Positions 18,805 through 28,354 are shown, counted from the first letter of the stretch. The stretch is DNA of 64,000 nt from a bacterium (GCA_035307765.1 DATGHU010000025.1:21916-85915), one strand, 5' to 3'. A program made the numbers and translations. Notes: generated from the sequence alone by a model not told the origin.

Positions 18805-20247
18805 ATGGGCGCGAGGTACGAGACGGTCATCGGCCTGGAAGTGCACGTCCAGCTCAGCACGGCCAGCAAGATGTTCTGCGCCTGCGCCGTGGCGTTCGGC
18901 GGGCCGCCGAACACGCTGACCTGCCCCGTATGCCTCGGTCTCCCCGGATCGCTCCCCGTCCTGAACCGCCGCGCCGTCGAGTTCGGGATCCGGACGGCGC
19001 TGGCGCTGGGGTGCGCCATCCACCCGGAGAGCCAGTTCCACCGCAAAAACTACTACTATCCGGACCTGCCGAAAAACTATCAGATCTCGCAGTACGAATA
19101 CAAGGACCATCCGCCGCTCGCGACCGGGGGGGTGCTCCGCGTCTCCGCGGGGGGAGACACCCGGACGGTCGGCATCCGGCGCGTGCACCTTGAGGAGGAC
19201 ACGGGCAAGCTCGTGCACGCCGAGGGGCGCAGCCTCGTGGACTACAACCGGTCGGGGACCCCGCTGATGGAGGTCGTCACCGAGCCCGATCTCCGCTCCC
19301 CCGACGAGGCGCGGTCCTTTCTCGGCCACCTGCGGGCGACGCTGCAGTTCGCCGAGGTGACGAGCGGACGCCTGGAGGAGGGCACATTTCGCTGCGACGC
19401 CAACCTCTCGCTCCGCCTTCCGGACGGCCCGCACGGAACCCGGACGGAGGTCAAGAACATGAACTCTCTCCGCTCCGTGGAACGGGCCCTGCGGTTCGAG
19501 GAGGCGCGGCAGCGGCAGGTACTGGAGCAGGGGGGATCGATCACTCAGGAAACGCGCCACTGGGACGAGGACCGGGAGATCACCTTCGCCTCTCGCGAAA
19601 AGGAAGAGGCGCAGGACTACCGGTACTTCCCGGAGCCGGACCTGGTCCCCCTCCGCGTCGACGCGGCGTGGGTGGATCGCGTCCGCGCCGAGCTTCCCGA
19701 ACTCCCCGAGGCACGCCGCCGCCGCTACGTCGACGTCCTCGGCCTGCCGGAGCACGATGCCACGGTGCTCACCGCGACCCGGGCGATGGCCGAGTTCTTT
19801 GAGCGCACCGCCGAGGCGTTTCCGCACCCGAAGGTGGTGAGCAACTGGCTGATCGGCGACGTGGCCGCCTACCTCAACGTCGTGGGGCGCGAGATCGACG
19901 AGGTCCCGATCCGCCCCGAGTCGCTCGCCGGGTTGCTGGCGCTGATGGACGCCGGCACGGTGAGCGGACGGTCGGCGAAAGAGGTGCTGGAAGAGATGCT
20001 GCGCACCGGCCGCCCCGCGGACGCCATCGTCGCCGAACGGGGGCTGGTGCAGATCAGCGATGAAGCGATGCTGGCCCGGGTCGTGCAGGACGTGATCGCC
20101 GAGCACCCGGGACCGGTGGCCGATGTCCGCGCGGGCAAGGTGCAGGCGCTGACCTTTCTGGTGGGACAGGTCATGAAGAAGACCCGCGGCCGGGCCAACC
20201 CCTCGCTGGCCAACCGGCTGATCCGGGAGCAGTTGCGTGCCGGGTAG
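18805..20247 (+). CDS. gatB: Asp/Glu-tRNA amidotransferase subunit B
   Basis: GatB binds the misacylated tRNA and performs kinase and transamidation steps. The 480 residues begin GARYETVIGLEVHVQLSTASKMFC, the GatB signature. The cysteine pair CPVCLGLPGSLPVLN, the YYPDLPKNYQISQYE block and the R-x-HLEEDTGK motif are present. The C-terminal YqeY-like helical domain (LMDAGTVSGRSAKEVLEEML) is complete. The last 11 bases overlap the next gene. Confidence 0.97.
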   Translation: MGARYETVIGLEVHVQLSTASKMFCACAVAFGGPPNTLTCPVCLGLPGSLPVLNRRAVEFGIRTALALGCAIHPESQFHRKNYYYPDLPKNYQISQYEYKDHPPLATGGVLRVSAGGDTRTVGIRRVHLEEDTGKLVHAEGRSLVDYNRSGTPLMEVVTEPDLRSPDEARSFLGHLRATLQFAEVTSGRLEEGTFRCDANLSLRLPDGPHGTRTEVKNMNSLRSVERALRFEEARQRQVLEQGGSITQETRHWDEDREITFASREKEEAQDYRYFPEPDLVPLRVDAAWVDRVRAELPELPEARRRRYVDVLGLPEHDATVLTATRAMAEFFERTAEAFPHPKVVSNWLIGDVAAYLNVVGREIDEVPIRPESLAGLLALMDAGTVSGRSAKEVLEEMLRTGRPADAIVAERGLVQISDEAMLARVVQDVIAEHPGPVADVRAGKVQALTFLVGQVMKKTRGRANPSLANRLIREQLRAG

Positions 20248-21637
20248 CCCGGGCGTACCTCGGAGCCCTCGACCGCCGCGGCGTCCACCTCGGCGTCGCC
20301 GGCGGTCGCGCGCCGGCCCCCGCCTGGCCAGGGGTGAGAAGCTCGTGGTTCGGTTCACGCGGATGGGCCCCGACGGCGAGGCGATTGCGAACGTCTCGGG
20401 GCGCGACCTCGCCGTTCCCTATGCCGCGCCCGGTGAAGAGGCCCGCGTCCGGGTTCAGAGCGTCCGGCGCGGCCAGGCGCGGGGGCAACTCATCGCCCTG
20501 CGGGTGGTCTCCCCCCGCGTGGTGCCTCCGCGATGCCCCCACTTCGGCCGCTGCGGCGGCTGCCAGTGGCAGCACCTCGAGTACCGCGCGCAGCTGGAGC
20601 AGAAGGCCGCGCTCGTGCGCGCCGCGCTCGGGCGCACCGGCGTGCCGCCCCACCTCGTCTCCCCGGCGATCGGATGGGAGCCCCCCTGGGCGTTTCGTAC
20701 CCACCTCGAGGCCGCCGTCGGCACGCGCGAGACCAAGCCGGTGCTCGGGTTCTCGAGCTGGGGCGGGGGCCGGATCATCGAAATCCAGCAGTGCCCGGTG
20801 CAGCACCCGGGGAACGTCTCCGCCCTCCATGCCCTGCGGGAGGCCTGGGAGCCGCTCCACCCGCTGGCGGGCGTCCTCCGCGGTCTGCTCAGCCGGACGG
20901 GCGCCGCCACGGGGGAGGTCCTGGCCGGGGTCTCCGCGGTCCGGCGGCTGTCGCCGGCCGAGCGCCTCCTGATCGTGCGGGCGCTGCTCGACCGGATCCC
21001 GCACTTGGTGGGGCTGATGGAAGTGAGGGCCCCGCGCGGCCACCTCCTGGCAGGCCGGCGGGCCGACCTCCTCTGGGGGCGGCCGTACGTGGCGGACGAG
21101 GTGGCCGGTGTGCGGTTCCACATCCCCCTGCTGGCGGAGTTTCCGGTGAACGCCCTGAGTCTGCCCGGGGTGATCGAGCTGGTCCTGGCTGAACTCGACG
21201 CTTCGTCCGCCGACACCGTGGTGGAGCCGGACGCCGGGATCGGCGCCTACACGTGTCACCTGGCGCTGGCCGCGGGGCGCGTCGTCGCGGTGACCGAAGC
21301 GGCGCAGCTGGATGCCGCGTGGGCGAACGCCCGCCTGAACCGCCTGACGAACTGCTATTTTTATACGCGCGATCCGGCGCGGGCGCTCGGAAAGCTGGCC
21401 GGCGCGCACCTGGCCTTTCTTCATCCCACGGGCGGTGGGATCGCCCCGGGGCTTCTCCGCGCGCTGAGGGCGGCGGGGGTGCGACGCGTCGTCTACCTGG
21501 GACGGGCCCTCCGCGCGCTGGAGCGCGACGTTGCGGCGCTGGCGCGCGATGGCTACCGGGTTCTCGCCGTGCGGCCGATCGATCTCAGCCCGCACACGAG
21601 CCGCGTCCACGCGCTGGTCACGGCGTCTGCGGCATGA
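20237..21637 (+). CDS. RlmD/TrmA-like TRAM-domain protein that has lost methyltransferase catalytic residues
   Basis: The 466-residue protein has the layout of 23S rRNA m5U methyltransferases: a basic N-terminus, a TRAM domain (about 35-95), an Fe-S cysteine cluster (Cys100, Cys106, Cys109 in CPHFGRCGGCQ plus a fourth in QQCPVQHP) and a C-terminal Rossmann domain (EPDAGIGAYTCHLA). The catalytic parts are gone. Where RlmD has DPPRxG this protein has HPTGGG, and the SCNPATLARD nucleophile loop reads GRALRALERD, so the catalytic Cys is absent. The base Glu of the C-terminal HVE motif is also missing (VHALV). Folding and RNA binding may persist without methylation. It overlaps gatB by 11 bases; a later start is possible. 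Confidence 0.8.
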   Translation: MPGSPGVPRSPRPPRRPPRRRRRSRAGPRLARGEKLVVRFTRMGPDGEAIANVSGRDLAVPYAAPGEEARVRVQSVRRGQARGQLIALRVVSPRVVPPRCPHFGRCGGCQWQHLEYRAQLEQKAALVRAALGRTGVPPHLVSPAIGWEPPWAFRTHLEAAVGTRETKPVLGFSSWGGGRIIEIQQCPVQHPGNVSALHALREAWEPLHPLAGVLRGLLSRTGAATGEVLAGVSAVRRLSPAERLLIVRALLDRIPHLVGLMEVRAPRGHLLAGRRADLLWGRPYVADEVAGVRFHIPLLAEFPVNALSLPGVIELVLAELDASSADTVVEPDAGIGAYTCHLALAAGRVVAVTEAAQLDAAWANARLNRLTNCYFYTRDPARALGKLAGAHLAFLHPTGGGIAPGLLRALRAAGVRRVVYLGRALRALERDVAALARDGYRVLAVRPIDLSPHTSRVHALVTASAA

Positions 21638-21720
21638 TCCGCGCCCGCTCTCGAACGCAGGACTTGCCCTCCAGGGATCGAACCCCCTAGGGGTCGTAAG
21701 GCGCCGGAGGCACCGTCTGC

Positions 21721-24700
21721 ATGCCCGCTGAGTTCGTCCACTGCCACCTCCACAGCGAATACTCCCTGCTCGATGGTGAAAGTCGGATCGCTGCCCTGAT
21801 GCAGCGGGCCCAGGAGTTGGGGATCCCCGCGCTGGCGCTGACGGATCACGGCGCGATGTACGGGGCGATCGAGTTCTACCAAGAGGCCAGGGCGCACGAC
21901 ATCACCCCGATCATCGGGGTCGAAGCGTACGTCGCTCCCCGGCGGATGATCGACCGCGACCCCAAGCTCGACGCGTCGGCCTTCCACCTCGTGCTGCTGG
22001 CGGCGAACCTCGAAGGGTACCGGAACCTGCTCAAGCTCACGACCGCCGCCCACCTCGACGGCTTTTACTACAAGCCGCGCATCGACCGGGAGCTGCTGAG
22101 CCGCTACGCTGGCGGGCTGATCGGCCTGTCGGGATGCCTCCAGGGGGAGGTGCCGCGGGCCCTGCTGCGCGGCGACGGCGCGGCGGCGGCCGAGATCGCG
22201 GCGACCTACCGCGATATCTTCGGTCCCGGAAACTTTTACCTGGAGGTCCAGGACCACGGGCTCCCCGACCAGCGGACGCTGATCCACGGCATCACGCCGC
22301 TCGCCCGCGACCTCGGCCTGCCCCTGGTGGCGACCAATGACGTCCACTACGTCACGCGGGACGAGGCGGACGCCCAGGACGTCCTGATGTGCATTCAGAT
22401 GGGGCTGGCGCTCGATCAGAAGGACAAGCCCCGGATGGGGGAGACCCCCGAGTTTTACCTGAAGAGCCCCGCGGAGATGGCGGCGCGGTTTGCCGAGCTG
22501 CCCGAGGCGCTCGCGAACACGCTGGCGATCGCGGAGCGCTGCCGGCTGGAGATCGAGACCGGCCAACTGAAGCTGCCGCTCTTCCCCGTGCCGGAGGGCG
22601 AGACGGCGGACTCCTATCTGCGCCGGCTCTGCGAGGCCGGGATCCGGCGGATCTACGGTCAGCTCACCCCGACGCTCGGGGAGCGGCTGGACTACGAGCT
22701 GGGCATCATCGCCAAGATGGGCTACGCCGCCTACTTCCTCATCGTGCAGGACTTCGTCAACTTTGCCCGCCGCGGCGGCATCTTCACCACGGTGCGGGGG
22801 TCCGCCGCCGGGAGCCTGGTCCTGTATGCCTGCGGCGTCACCGATGTCGACCCGATCGCCTACCGGCTGCCCTTCGACCGCTTCCTCAACCTGGAGCGGT
22901 ACACGATGCCGGACATCGACGTCGATTTCATGGACAGCCGCCGCGACGAGGTGATCAAGTATGTGATGGACAAGTACGGCGCCGACCGCGTGGCGCAGAT
23001 CATCACCTTCGGGACGATGGGCGCCCGCGCCGCCATCCGGGACGTCGGCCGGGTGATGGGGCTGCCCTACGGAGACGTCGACCGCATCGCCAAGCTGATC
23101 CCGGGCCCCTTCGTGACGCTGAAGGAGGCGCTGGAGGCGGAGCCGGAGCTGCGGGCGGCCGCGCAGGACAACGCCCAGGTCCGCCGGTTGCTGGACCTGG
23201 CCCAAAAGCTCGAAGGCGTCGCCCGCCACGCCAGCACCCACGCCGCCGGGGTGATCATCTCCCGCGATCCCCTCATCGACCAGGTCCCGCTGCAGCGCGC
23301 GACCAAAGGGGACCTCGTGATGACGCAGTTCGACATGAACAGCGTCGCCGCGATCGGCCTGCTGAAAATGGATTTCCTCGGGCTGACGAACCTGACGATC
23401 CTCGATAGCGCCATCCGGATCATCCGCGAGACCCGGGGGGTGGAGATCGACCTTCAGCAGGTCGCGCTCGACGACCAGCCCACCTATGCGCTGCTGTCCT
23501 CGGGCGAGACGACCGGCATCTTCCAGCTGGAGGGTCGCGGCATTCGGCGGTACCTCAAGGACCTGCGGCCGGACCGGATCGAGGACGTGATGGCGATGGT
23601 CGCGCTCTTCCGCCCCGGCCCGATGGCGAACATCCCGTCGTACATCCGGCGGAAGCACGGCCAGGAACCGGTGACCTACCTCCACCCGCTGCTCGAGCCG
23701 GTGCTCAAGGATACCTACGGGGTGATGGTCTATCAGGAAGATATCATGACCGTCGCCCAGGCGGTGGCGGGCTACACGCTGGCCGAAGCCGATGTGCTCT
23801 GCTATGCCATCCGCAAGAAGATCAAGGATCGCCTGCTCGCCCAGCGGGAGAAGTTCGTCCGCGGCGCCCGGCAGAAAGGGGTGCCCGCGAGGATCGTCGA
23901 CCAGATCTTCGAGCAGTTCGAGCCGTTCGCCCGCTACGGGTTCAACCGCGCGCACGCCGCCTGCTACGGGCTGATCGCCTACTACACGGCTTATCTCAAG
24001 GCGCACTACTCGGCCGAGTACATGACCGCGGTGATGACCAGCGACGCCGGCAACACGGAAAAGGTGGCGGAGGCCGTCGCGGAGTGCCACCGCATGGGCA
24101 TCCGCATCCTCCCCCCCGACGTGAACACCAGCGCGGCGTCGTTTACGGTCGAGGGCGACGCGATCCGGTTCGGGCTGGCCGCGGTCCGCAACGTCGGCCT
24201 CGGCGCCGTGGAGTCGATGATCGCCGCGCGGACCTCTGAGCGGTTCGCCAGCCTGACCGATTTCTGCTCGCGGGTCGACACGCGGCAGGTCAACCAGCGG
24301 GTCGTCGCCAGCCTGGTCAAGGCGGGTGCGCTGGATTCGCTGGGGACCTCGCGGGCCCAGATGCTGCAGACGCTCGACGACACGATGGACCAGGCCCAGC
24401 GTGCCCAACGGGTCCGGCTGCAGGGTCAGACCGGGCTGTTCGACCTCGGGGTGGGGGAGGCTCCCGCCCCGCCGGGGCCGGAGGCCGGGGAGGAGTTCAG
24501 CCGGGACGAGCTGCTGACGATGGAAAAGGAGATGCTCGGCCTCTACATCTCCGATCATCCGCTCACCCGCTGGCAGCCGGTGCTGGACCAGCGGGTCACC
24601 GTCCAGCTGGGGCAGCTGCTCGACCTCCCCGATCACAAAGAGGTCGTCGTGGGCGGGCTGGTCAGCGTGATGAAGCGGACGATCACCCGGTCGGGGTCGG

Positions 24701-25239
24701 CGATGGCCTTCCTCACGCTGGAGGATCTCACCGGCAGCGTCGAGGTGATCGTCTTCCCCCGGGTCTACGAGCAGCAGGGGTTCGCGCTCAAGCGGGACGC
24801 CGTGCTCCTGATGCGGGGCAAGGTCGATATCGAGGAGCAGACCGCCAAGATCCTGTGCGAGGAAATCCTCGAGCTGCCCGCCTCCCCCGACGCGGTCGCG
24901 CAGGCGCCGCGGACGGGGGGAGGGGTGCTCGCGGGCGGCGCGGTGGGGAGCGACAACGGACGCGGCTCCGGCAACGGGAACGGCGCGCGGGGCGGCGATC
25001 CGAGGCCCGCGGATCCCATTCGGCCGCCGCTCCGCATCCGGGTGAGCACGCGCGAGGAAATCGAGCAGCTGGAGCGGTACCTGCTCGAGCATCCCGGCGA
25101 CCGGCAGGTCTGCGTGCACGTGGTCACCGATCAGGGAGACGAGCACATCGTTCCGGCCCGCAGCCGCCTCCAGGACGTCGAGGGCCTGCACCAGGAGCTT
25201 GAGCAGTTGTTCGGGGAGGGAAACGTCTGGGAAGAGTAG
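21721..25239 (+). CDS. dnaE: DNA polymerase III alpha subunit
   Basis: This is the replicative polymerase, 1172 residues. It opens with the PHP domain (FVHCHLHSEYSLLDG, LTDHGAMYGAIEF), which keeps its metal ligands and may act in proofreading. The catalytic aspartates are in MPDIDVDFMD (about residues 396-405) and a third lies further on. The fingers, the helix-hairpin-helix region and a C-terminal OB-fold (LGQLLDLPDHKEVVVGG, FLTLEDLTGSVEVIVFP) follow. A Gly/Asn-rich linker (about 1075-1095) precedes a last segment with VSTREEIEQLERYLLEHPG. It starts 84 bases after the RlmD-like gene. Confidence 0.97.
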   Translation: MPAEFVHCHLHSEYSLLDGESRIAALMQRAQELGIPALALTDHGAMYGAIEFYQEARAHDITPIIGVEAYVAPRRMIDRDPKLDASAFHLVLLAANLEGYRNLLKLTTAAHLDGFYYKPRIDRELLSRYAGGLIGLSGCLQGEVPRALLRGDGAAAAEIAATYRDIFGPGNFYLEVQDHGLPDQRTLIHGITPLARDLGLPLVATNDVHYVTRDEADAQDVLMCIQMGLALDQKDKPRMGETPEFYLKSPAEMAARFAELPEALANTLAIAERCRLEIETGQLKLPLFPVPEGETADSYLRRLCEAGIRRIYGQLTPTLGERLDYELGIIAKMGYAAYFLIVQDFVNFARRGGIFTTVRGSAAGSLVLYACGVTDVDPIAYRLPFDRFLNLERYTMPDIDVDFMDSRRDEVIKYVMDKYGADRVAQIITFGTMGARAAIRDVGRVMGLPYGDVDRIAKLIPGPFVTLKEALEAEPELRAAAQDNAQVRRLLDLAQKLEGVARHASTHAAGVIISRDPLIDQVPLQRATKGDLVMTQFDMNSVAAIGLLKMDFLGLTNLTILDSAIRIIRETRGVEIDLQQVALDDQPTYALLSSGETTGIFQLEGRGIRRYLKDLRPDRIEDVMAMVALFRPGPMANIPSYIRRKHGQEPVTYLHPLLEPVLKDTYGVMVYQEDIMTVAQAVAGYTLAEADVLCYAIRKKIKDRLLAQREKFVRGARQKGVPARIVDQIFEQFEPFARYGFNRAHAACYGLIAYYTAYLKAHYSAEYMTAVMTSDAGNTEKVAEAVAECHRMGIRILPPDVNTSAASFTVEGDAIRFGLAAVRNVGLGAVESMIAARTSERFASLTDFCSRVDTRQVNQRVVASLVKAGALDSLGTSRAQMLQTLDDTMDQAQRAQRVRLQGQTGLFDLGVGEAPAPPGPEAGEEFSRDELLTMEKEMLGLYISDHPLTRWQPVLDQRVTVQLGQLLDLPDHKEVVVGGLVSVMKRTITRSGSAMAFLTLEDLTGSVEVIVFPRVYEQQGFALKRDAVLLMRGKVDIEEQTAKILCEEILELPASPDAVAQAPRTGGGVLAGGAVGSDNGRGSGNGNGARGGDPRPADPIRPPLRIRVSTREEIEQLERYLLEHPGDRQVCVHVVTDQGDEHIVPARSRLQDVEGLHQELEQLFGEGNVWEE

Positions 25240-25256
25240 CGGGATCCTCGTCCGAC

Positions 25257-26318
25257 GTGGTGATCGCCGGTGCCTCGTTCGCCGGTTTGGCGGTCGCGCG
25301 CGAGATCGGGGGCCGGGCCCTTCTGGTGGATCCCCAGCCGGTGGGCGAGGGGCAGACTTCGGCGTGCGGGGCGCCGGTGAGCGTGATCGAGGCGTTGGGG
25401 GCGCGCGACTCGATCCAGCAGCGGCACGATGTCCTCGTCCTGCACACCGTGGATCGAGAGGTGCGCTGGCCGCTCCCCGAGCCGTTCTGCACGTTTGACT
25501 ACCGGGAGTGCTGCCGTGCCGCGTTGGGGGGGACGGGCGCGCGGGTCCTTCGCGCCCGCATCCAGGGGCGGCGGGGGCAGACCGCGCTCACCTCCGCCGG
25601 CGAGCTGGCGGGGCGCATCCTGGTGGACTGCACCGGATGGCGGGCCGCCCTGGCGGAAGGGAGGGACGTCGACGGGGAGGGGCGCGGCGGCCATAGGCCG
25701 CGCTGCCTCGGCTTCGGCCTGGAAGCGGAGGTGGACGCCGAATTCCCGCCCGGCCTGCATTTTTATTTCTGGCCCGAGATCGTCCGGGACGGGTACGCCT
25801 GGGCGTTTCCGGCGGGGCGCACGACCCGGATCGGGGTGCTCAGTTACCGTGGACGGACCCGACTCGGCCACGCCCTCAACGAGTTCCTGAAGCGACTGGA
25901 CATGCCGCGCGGTCCGCTGCACGGGGGGTTCCTTCGCGCCGACCTGCACCCGCCGGTCGTGGATGGGGTGTTTGTGGTCGGCGATGCGGGGGGGCAGTGT
26001 CTCCCGCTCACCGGTGAGGGGATTCGGACGGCGGCGTGGGCGGGGGCGGCCTGCGGCCGAGTGGTCCGGGGTGTCCTCGACGGCGGCCTGACGCGCGACG
26101 AGGCCGAGGCCGACTACCGGAGGCTCGTGGCGCGTCAGCGGCGGCGGTACCGAACGCTGCTCTGGGCGACGCTGGCGGTGCTCGCCCTTCCCGCGGGGGC
26201 GCTGGGCCCGCTGGCCGCGTGGGTTGCCCACCCGAGCCGGCTGGACTGGGCGATGCGGCACTACCTCCGGATCTTCTCGGAGCGCTCGGCTCCCGAGCTC
26301 TCCGCGGAATCGGCGTGA
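25257..26318 (+). CDS. FAD-dependent oxidoreductase, geranylgeranyl-reductase-like
   Basis: The 353-residue flavoprotein has the N-terminal dinucleotide motif VVIAGASFAGLAVAREI, with GxSxAG replacing GxGxxG. The second FAD motif reads VVGDAGGQCLPLTGEGIRTA, the pattern seen in geranylgeranyl reductases and related lipid or carotenoid dehydrogenases. A C-terminal hydrophobic segment (LLWATLAVLALPAGALGPLAAW) could attach it to the membrane. The substrate is unknown. GTG 25257 is the first usable start; no strong ribosome site precedes it, and the gene begins 17 bases after dnaE, so translation may depend on dnaE. Confidence 0.75.
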   Translation: MVIAGASFAGLAVAREIGGRALLVDPQPVGEGQTSACGAPVSVIEALGARDSIQQRHDVLVLHTVDREVRWPLPEPFCTFDYRECCRAALGGTGARVLRARIQGRRGQTALTSAGELAGRILVDCTGWRAALAEGRDVDGEGRGGHRPRCLGFGLEAEVDAEFPPGLHFYFWPEIVRDGYAWAFPAGRTTRIGVLSYRGRTRLGHALNEFLKRLDMPRGPLHGGFLRADLHPPVVDGVFVVGDAGGQCLPLTGEGIRTAAWAGAACGRVVRGVLDGGLTRDEAEADYRRLVARQRRRYRTLLWATLAVLALPAGALGPLAAWVAHPSRLDWAMRHYLRIFSERSAPELSAESA

Positions 26319-26386
26319 GGGGAGAACCCCCCGGGGCACCGCCGGACATGGCCGGGGAGAGACCCGGGCGGGCGGAGGAGAGGATC

Positions 26387-27031
26387 GTGGAGCACGTTGG
26401 GCCGTGGAGCGTCGGCATCCTGATCTTCGATGGGGTCGAAGTCCTCGACTTCGCGGGGCCGTTTGAGGTGTTCTCGCGCACCCGCCTGGTGCCGGGGCTG
26501 GCGTCGCGCCGCTCGGAGGAGAGCGCGCCGTTTCGGGTTTTCACCGTGGCGAAGTCCGCCGCCGCGATCACGACGACGGGAGGGCTGCGGGTCCTCCCGC
26601 ACCACGCGTGGGCCGATGCGCCCAAGATCGATCTGCTCGTGCTGCCCGGAGGGGTCGGGACCCGATCGCTGCTCGACGATCCCGAGACCCTGGACTGGAT
26701 CCGGCGCACCGCGGCCGGCGCGCGCCGGGTGACCTCGGTGTGCACGGGGTCGCTGCTGCTGGCGAAGGCCGGGCTGCTGCGCGGCCGTCGGGCCACGACG
26801 CATTGGGGGGCGCTGGATCTGTTGGCGTCGCTCGACGCCGGCACCACGGTGGAGCGGACCCTCCGGGTCGTCGACGACGGGATCATTAGTTCGGCCGGCG
26901 TGGCGTCCGGGATCGACATGGCGTTCTACGTCGTCGAGCGCCTCTGCGGCCGCGAGGTCGCGGACGAGACCGCGAGATACATTGAATACCGCCGCGAGGG
27001 ATCGCCCGCCCTCGGCGCCCCCGACCGGTAG
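26387..27031 (+). CDS. DJ-1/PfpI family protein (class I glutamine-amidotransferase-like)
   Basis: GTG 26387 with GGAGGAG six bases upstream gives a 214-residue protein beginning VEHVGPWSVGILIFDGVEVLDFAGPFEVF. This opening matches the isonitrile-hydratase/PfpI group. The nucleophile elbow is TSVCTGSLLLAKAGLL with the expected Cys, and THWGALDLL and SSAGVASGIDMAFYVVERL follow. The longer frame from 26036 overlaps the flavoprotein and has no homology. Members include isonitrile hydratases and regulator-like domains without the helix-turn-helix; substrate is not clear here. Confidence 0.85.
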   Translation: MEHVGPWSVGILIFDGVEVLDFAGPFEVFSRTRLVPGLASRRSEESAPFRVFTVAKSAAAITTTGGLRVLPHHAWADAPKIDLLVLPGGVGTRSLLDDPETLDWIRRTAAGARRVTSVCTGSLLLAKAGLLRGRRATTHWGALDLLASLDAGTTVERTLRVVDDGIISSAGVASGIDMAFYVVERLCGREVADETARYIEYRREGSPALGAPDR

Positions 27032-27042
27032 CGGGAGCGCCC

Positions 27043-27909
27043 GTGGCCAGATTTGTCTGCGTGACGTGCGGGACGCAGTATCCCGAGGCGGAGCGCGCGC
27101 CGGCCGCCTGCCCGATCTGCGAGGATGAGCGGCAGTTTGTCGGTTGGGAGGGGCAGCGGTGGACGACGCTCGAGGCGATGCGGGCCGACGGCCGCCGCAA
27201 CGTGCTCGCGGAGGAGGAGCCCGGCCTCACCGGCCTCCTCACCGTTCCCCGGTTCGCGATCGGCCAGCGGGCGCTGCTCGTCCGCACCCCCGGCGGGAAC
27301 CTGCTGTGGGACTGCCTCACGTTCCTCGATCGGTCGACGATCGAGGCGCTGCGCGCGCTCGGCGGCATCGCCGCCATCGCGATTTCCCATCCGCACTACT
27401 ACGCGGCGATGGTCGAGTGGAGCGAAGCGTTCGGCGGGGCCCCGGTCTACGTGCACGCCGCCGATCGCCGTTGGGTGATGCACCCGTCGCCGCGTCTCGT
27501 GTTCTGGACCGGGGAGGCGGCGCGCCCGCTTCCCGGCGTCGAGTTGATCAATTTGGGGGGGCACTTCGATGGGGGCGCGGTTCTCCACTGGCCCGCGGGC
27601 GCGGGGGGTCGCGGGGTGCTGCTCTCCGGCGACATCATCCAGGTCGTCCAAGACCGCCGATCCGTGAGCTTCATGTACAGCTACCCCAACCTCATCCCGC
27701 TGGGAGGCGATGACGTCGCGCGCATCGCCGCGGCGGTCCGGCGCTACCGGTTCGACCGGATCTACGGCGCGTTCGACGGCCGGCAGATCCCGACCGGGGC
27801 GGCGGACGCGGTGGAGCGGTCCGCGAGGCGTTACCTCGGGCGGCTGGCGGGGCCGCCCGGAGGGGCGGCGGCGCGGCGGTCCGGGCCGTTGGCCCCGGAG
27901 GGAGGATGA
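27043..27909 (+). CDS. Zinc-ribbon plus metallo-beta-lactamase-fold protein
   Basis: The first 30 residues hold two CxxC knuckles (Cys6, Cys9, Cys23, Cys26) that make a rubredoxin/zinc-ribbon-like module. The rest resembles a metallo-beta-lactamase fold: AISHPHYYAAMVEW stands at the HxHxDH position with the second and third ligands changed, NLGGHFDGGAV gives a later His, and SGDIIQVV gives the bridging Asp. With HPHYY instead of HxHxDH the site is either mononuclear or altered. The gene lies 11 bases after the DJ-1/PfpI gene and probably shares its transcript. I cannot name the substrate. Confidence 0.75.
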   Translation: MARFVCVTCGTQYPEAERAPAACPICEDERQFVGWEGQRWTTLEAMRADGRRNVLAEEEPGLTGLLTVPRFAIGQRALLVRTPGGNLLWDCLTFLDRSTIEALRALGGIAAIAISHPHYYAAMVEWSEAFGGAPVYVHAADRRWVMHPSPRLVFWTGEAARPLPGVELINLGGHFDGGAVLHWPAGAGGRGVLLSGDIIQVVQDRRSVSFMYSYPNLIPLGGDDVARIAAAVRRYRFDRIYGAFDGRQIPTGAADAVERSARRYLGRLAGPPGGAAARRSGPLAPEGG

Positions 27910-27985
27910 CCCCCAGCCGTCGCCGCACGTTAGGAGGAGGCGGGATCGGGGAAAATATAGGAGGGGCGTGGGGTGGAGCTGACCG

Positions 27986-28354
27986 ATGGAGCAATGGAGC
28001 GACCTACGCAACTTCTCACCGCGCGCGGTCCGCTGGATCGCGCTGGGCGCCGCGGCGTTCTTCGCGCTGGTGGTCCTGGTGTCGTTCCTCGACGCGTCGG
28101 CGTACTTGAAGCGGGCGGCGGCGAAGCACGCATCGCTAGGCCGGCACTTCGCCCCGCCTTCGCGATCCGACCCGTCCGGCGCCCCGCTCCCGGTCGCGGA
28201 TTCCCCCACGCCCCTGGCGGCCCCGATGGACCCCGCCGCAGCACCGCCGGGGGCCTCTCCTCATTCCTTCCGGAAGAGCGTGTGGGTCTCGACGCGGGCC
28301 GGTGGACCGCCGGCCCCCTACTTCCAGCAGCGCCAAGATAACTTCGGTCACTAG
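27986..28354 (+). CDS. Small single-pass membrane protein of unknown function
   Basis: The 122-residue product has one transmembrane helix near the start (WIALGAAAFFALVVLVSFL) followed by a low-complexity Pro/Ala/Ser tail of about 75 residues. ATG 27986 is preceded by a GGGGTGGAGCTGA purine-rich stretch. A competing frame of equal length starts at 27973 but lacks a membrane helix and reads as Arg/Gly-rich shadow. No family is recognised. It may be an anchor or spacer protein; it lies between the MBL-fold gene and the papain-like peptidase. Confidence 0.5.
   Translation: MEQWSDLRNFSPRAVRWIALGAAAFFALVVLVSFLDASAYLKRAAAKHASLGRHFAPPSRSDPSGAPLPVADSPTPLAAPMDPAAAPPGASPHSFRKSVWVSTRAGGPPAPYFQQRQDNFGH

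Noticed and set aside
21640-21720. GGATCGAACCCCC resembles the reverse complement of a tRNA T-arm
   Set aside because: The surrounding bases do not form an acceptor, anticodon arm or full T-stem, so no tRNA is supported.
21553-25191. Minus-strand 1212-codon frame opposite dnaE
   Set aside because: Antisense of dnaE; no ribosome site or motifs.
27973-28341. Alternative frame overlapping the small membrane protein
   Set aside because: It lacks the transmembrane helix and ribosome site of the 27986 frame and is Arg/Gly/Pro-rich.
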